A stretch of DNA of 64,000 nucleotides from Pseudoxanthomonas sp. Root630 (lineage in GTDB: Bacteria > Pseudomonadota > Gammaproteobacteria > Xanthomonadales > Xanthomonadaceae), in contig NZ_LMGY01000012.1 of NCBI RefSeq assembly GCF_001427585.1, positions 122,001 through 186,000 of the forward strand, written 5' to 3'. The notes under the pieces were generated by a model. That model saw only the letters and a program-made list of their open reading frames with translations, searched no databases and had not been told where the DNA came from. Positions 62,994-64,000 of this stretch are shown one piece after another (within the stretch, counting starts at the first letter, position 1; every line of letters starts with the position of its first letter). Both the position numbers and the translations under genes were made by a program.

Positions 62994-63950
62994 ATGTCGG
63001 TATCGGCCAGCGAGGCGCGCGACAGGCTGATCGCGGGCGCCACCAGTCTGTTGGTGGTGGCCATCGCGCTGCGCGTCCTGATGCTGCAACCATCGACCGT
63101 GCATGCGGAGGCGTCAGACCCTCCGTTGCGCGTGCGCTTCATCGACCGTGCCGCAAGTGCGCGGATCGAGCCGGCGCATCCGGCGGACGGGAGGCGCGCA
63201 GCGCATGCGGACACGTCGTCGAACGCGCCTGCCGCATCGACCACGACGACCCGCGCAACGGCACAGACGCTGCCGCGCCCGCACGTGTACGAGCGCGATG
63301 GCCGGCTGCGCGTGTCCGACAGCATCGGTGCATTGCCGCCTGCTCCGAACCTTCCGCCGGGGAGTGCGCCCGATACGCGCCGCGCGGAAGCACGCGGCCC
63401 ATTCGATCGCGTCAACCCCGTCGATTACAGGGAGACGCGCTTCGACCGCGCGTGGCGAGGAAAGGGCACGGCCGGCGACAGCGCGCTGGAGGATGCGCAC
63501 GGCATGGTGACGGGATCAGTGACCATCCCGCTGGGAACGCGCGACCAGCCCGCGCGGGCGCGGCCACCGCCGGCCGTGCGCTTCAATCCCGGGTTGCACG
63601 AAAGGACGGCGGACCTGGGCAGCGAGGCCACTGGCGATGCCTACAAGGCAGCGCCCATCGCAGAAGAACCGGCGCCGGGACTCGACGGGGCCGCGAGCCG
63701 CGCGATCCGCGGGCAACTGGCGGTGCTGGGCCGGGACTTCGCCCACTGCCAGGCGTCGCTCTTCGCCGAGTTCGCGAAGCCCGTGCGCCTGCACCTGTCG
63801 CAGCTGGAAGGCATCGAGTATGCCTTCGCCCACGGCGCCGATCCCGTGCGTGCGGAGCATCTGTTGCCGCGCGAAGCGGACATGGCCTACACACTGGCGC
63901 GCCGTGCCCTGTGGCATGCGCGACAGAAGCTGTCCACCTGCAACCGATGA
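62994..63950 (+). CDS. Membrane-anchored protein of unknown function
   Basis: The 318-residue product has one N-terminal hydrophobic segment (LIAGATSLLVVAIALRVLML) followed by a long Ala/Pro/Arg-rich hydrophilic region, with two cysteines near the end (FAHCQASLF, LSTCNR). ATG 62994 is preferred over GTG 62961. No family is recognised; it is probably a single-pass inner-membrane protein with a periplasmic body. Confidence 0.6.
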   Translation: MSVSASEARDRLIAGATSLLVVAIALRVLMLQPSTVHAEASDPPLRVRFIDRAASARIEPAHPADGRRAAHADTSSNAPAASTTTTRATAQTLPRPHVYERDGRLRVSDSIGALPPAPNLPPGSAPDTRRAEARGPFDRVNPVDYRETRFDRAWRGKGTAGDSALEDAHGMVTGSVTIPLGTRDQPARARPPPAVRFNPGLHERTADLGSEATGDAYKAAPIAEEPAPGLDGAASRAIRGQLAVLGRDFAHCQASLFAEFAKPVRLHLSQLEGIEYAFAHGADPVRAEHLLPREADMAYTLARRALWHARQKLSTCNR

Positions 63951-64000
63951 GTCTGCGTCGCCGTCAGGGCGACGCAGTGCGTGCGCCACGAACCGATGCC

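Overview
High-GC DNA, almost fully coding, with many 4-bp start/stop overlaps. Gene content (anaerobic ubiquinone genes, TonB receptors, a type Vd patatin, a PQQ dehydrogenase with azurin) suggests a gammaproteobacterium, probably Xanthomonadaceae (Pseudoxanthomonas/Stenotrophomonas-like). That assignment is an inference. No rRNA, tRNA, CRISPR array or insertion sequence was seen.

Region 1 (1-9.0 kb) is an oxygen-independent quinone/NAD module. A porin, a UbiD-family decarboxylase, UbiU and UbiV run rightward. A leftward operon runs from a chorismate mutase-UbiT fusion through nadA to nadB. Three FNR/Dnr-like boxes lie in this region: before the decarboxylase, before the fusion gene, and before a truncated PLP-decarboxylase-like gene at the window edge. 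Together the genes would make ubiquinone and quinolinate without O2.

Region 2 (9.2-36 kb) is the best candidate for an undescribed system. It holds a MASE1-type histidine kinase, a NarL-type regulator, an AraC regulator, a receiver-only protein, three FGly-type sulfatases without signal peptides, a formylglycine-generating enzyme, a type Vd patatin, a SYLF lipoprotein, a DUF202 protein with nine RTx(L/M)Sxx heptads, and many envelope proteins (DUF1622, SphA-like, DUF2092, DUF4136, DUF3313, Omp85-like, HAD phosphatase). Seven copies of a palindrome, CAGTA-N4-TACTG, precede transcription units across the region and suggest one dedicated regulon.

Region 3 (36-41.2 kb) is an iron-uptake operon: TonB receptor, DUF3325, a DUF3649-like protein and a PepSY reductase. 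Region 4 (41.2-44.2 kb) is an accessory-looking pair, a secreted coiled-coil protein and a V8-like serine protease, behind an 18-bp perfect palindrome.

Region 5 (44.2-60.1 kb) is a catabolic locus: LldR and the LutA/C/B lactate oxidation system with a clear LldR operator; a sigma-54 activator; a sigma-54 promoter with upstream inverted repeats; an outer-membrane protein, lactaldehyde dehydrogenase AldA, a Rieske protein, a Ca-type PQQ alcohol dehydrogenase, azurin and a PqqU/YncD-like receptor; then an OmpR/EnvZ-type pair. A route from 1,2-propanediol through lactaldehyde to lactate and pyruvate would tie these together (inference). Region 6 (60.3-64 kb) has a glycosyltransferase, a sulfotransferase, a proline-rich lipoprotein and an unknown membrane-anchored protein.
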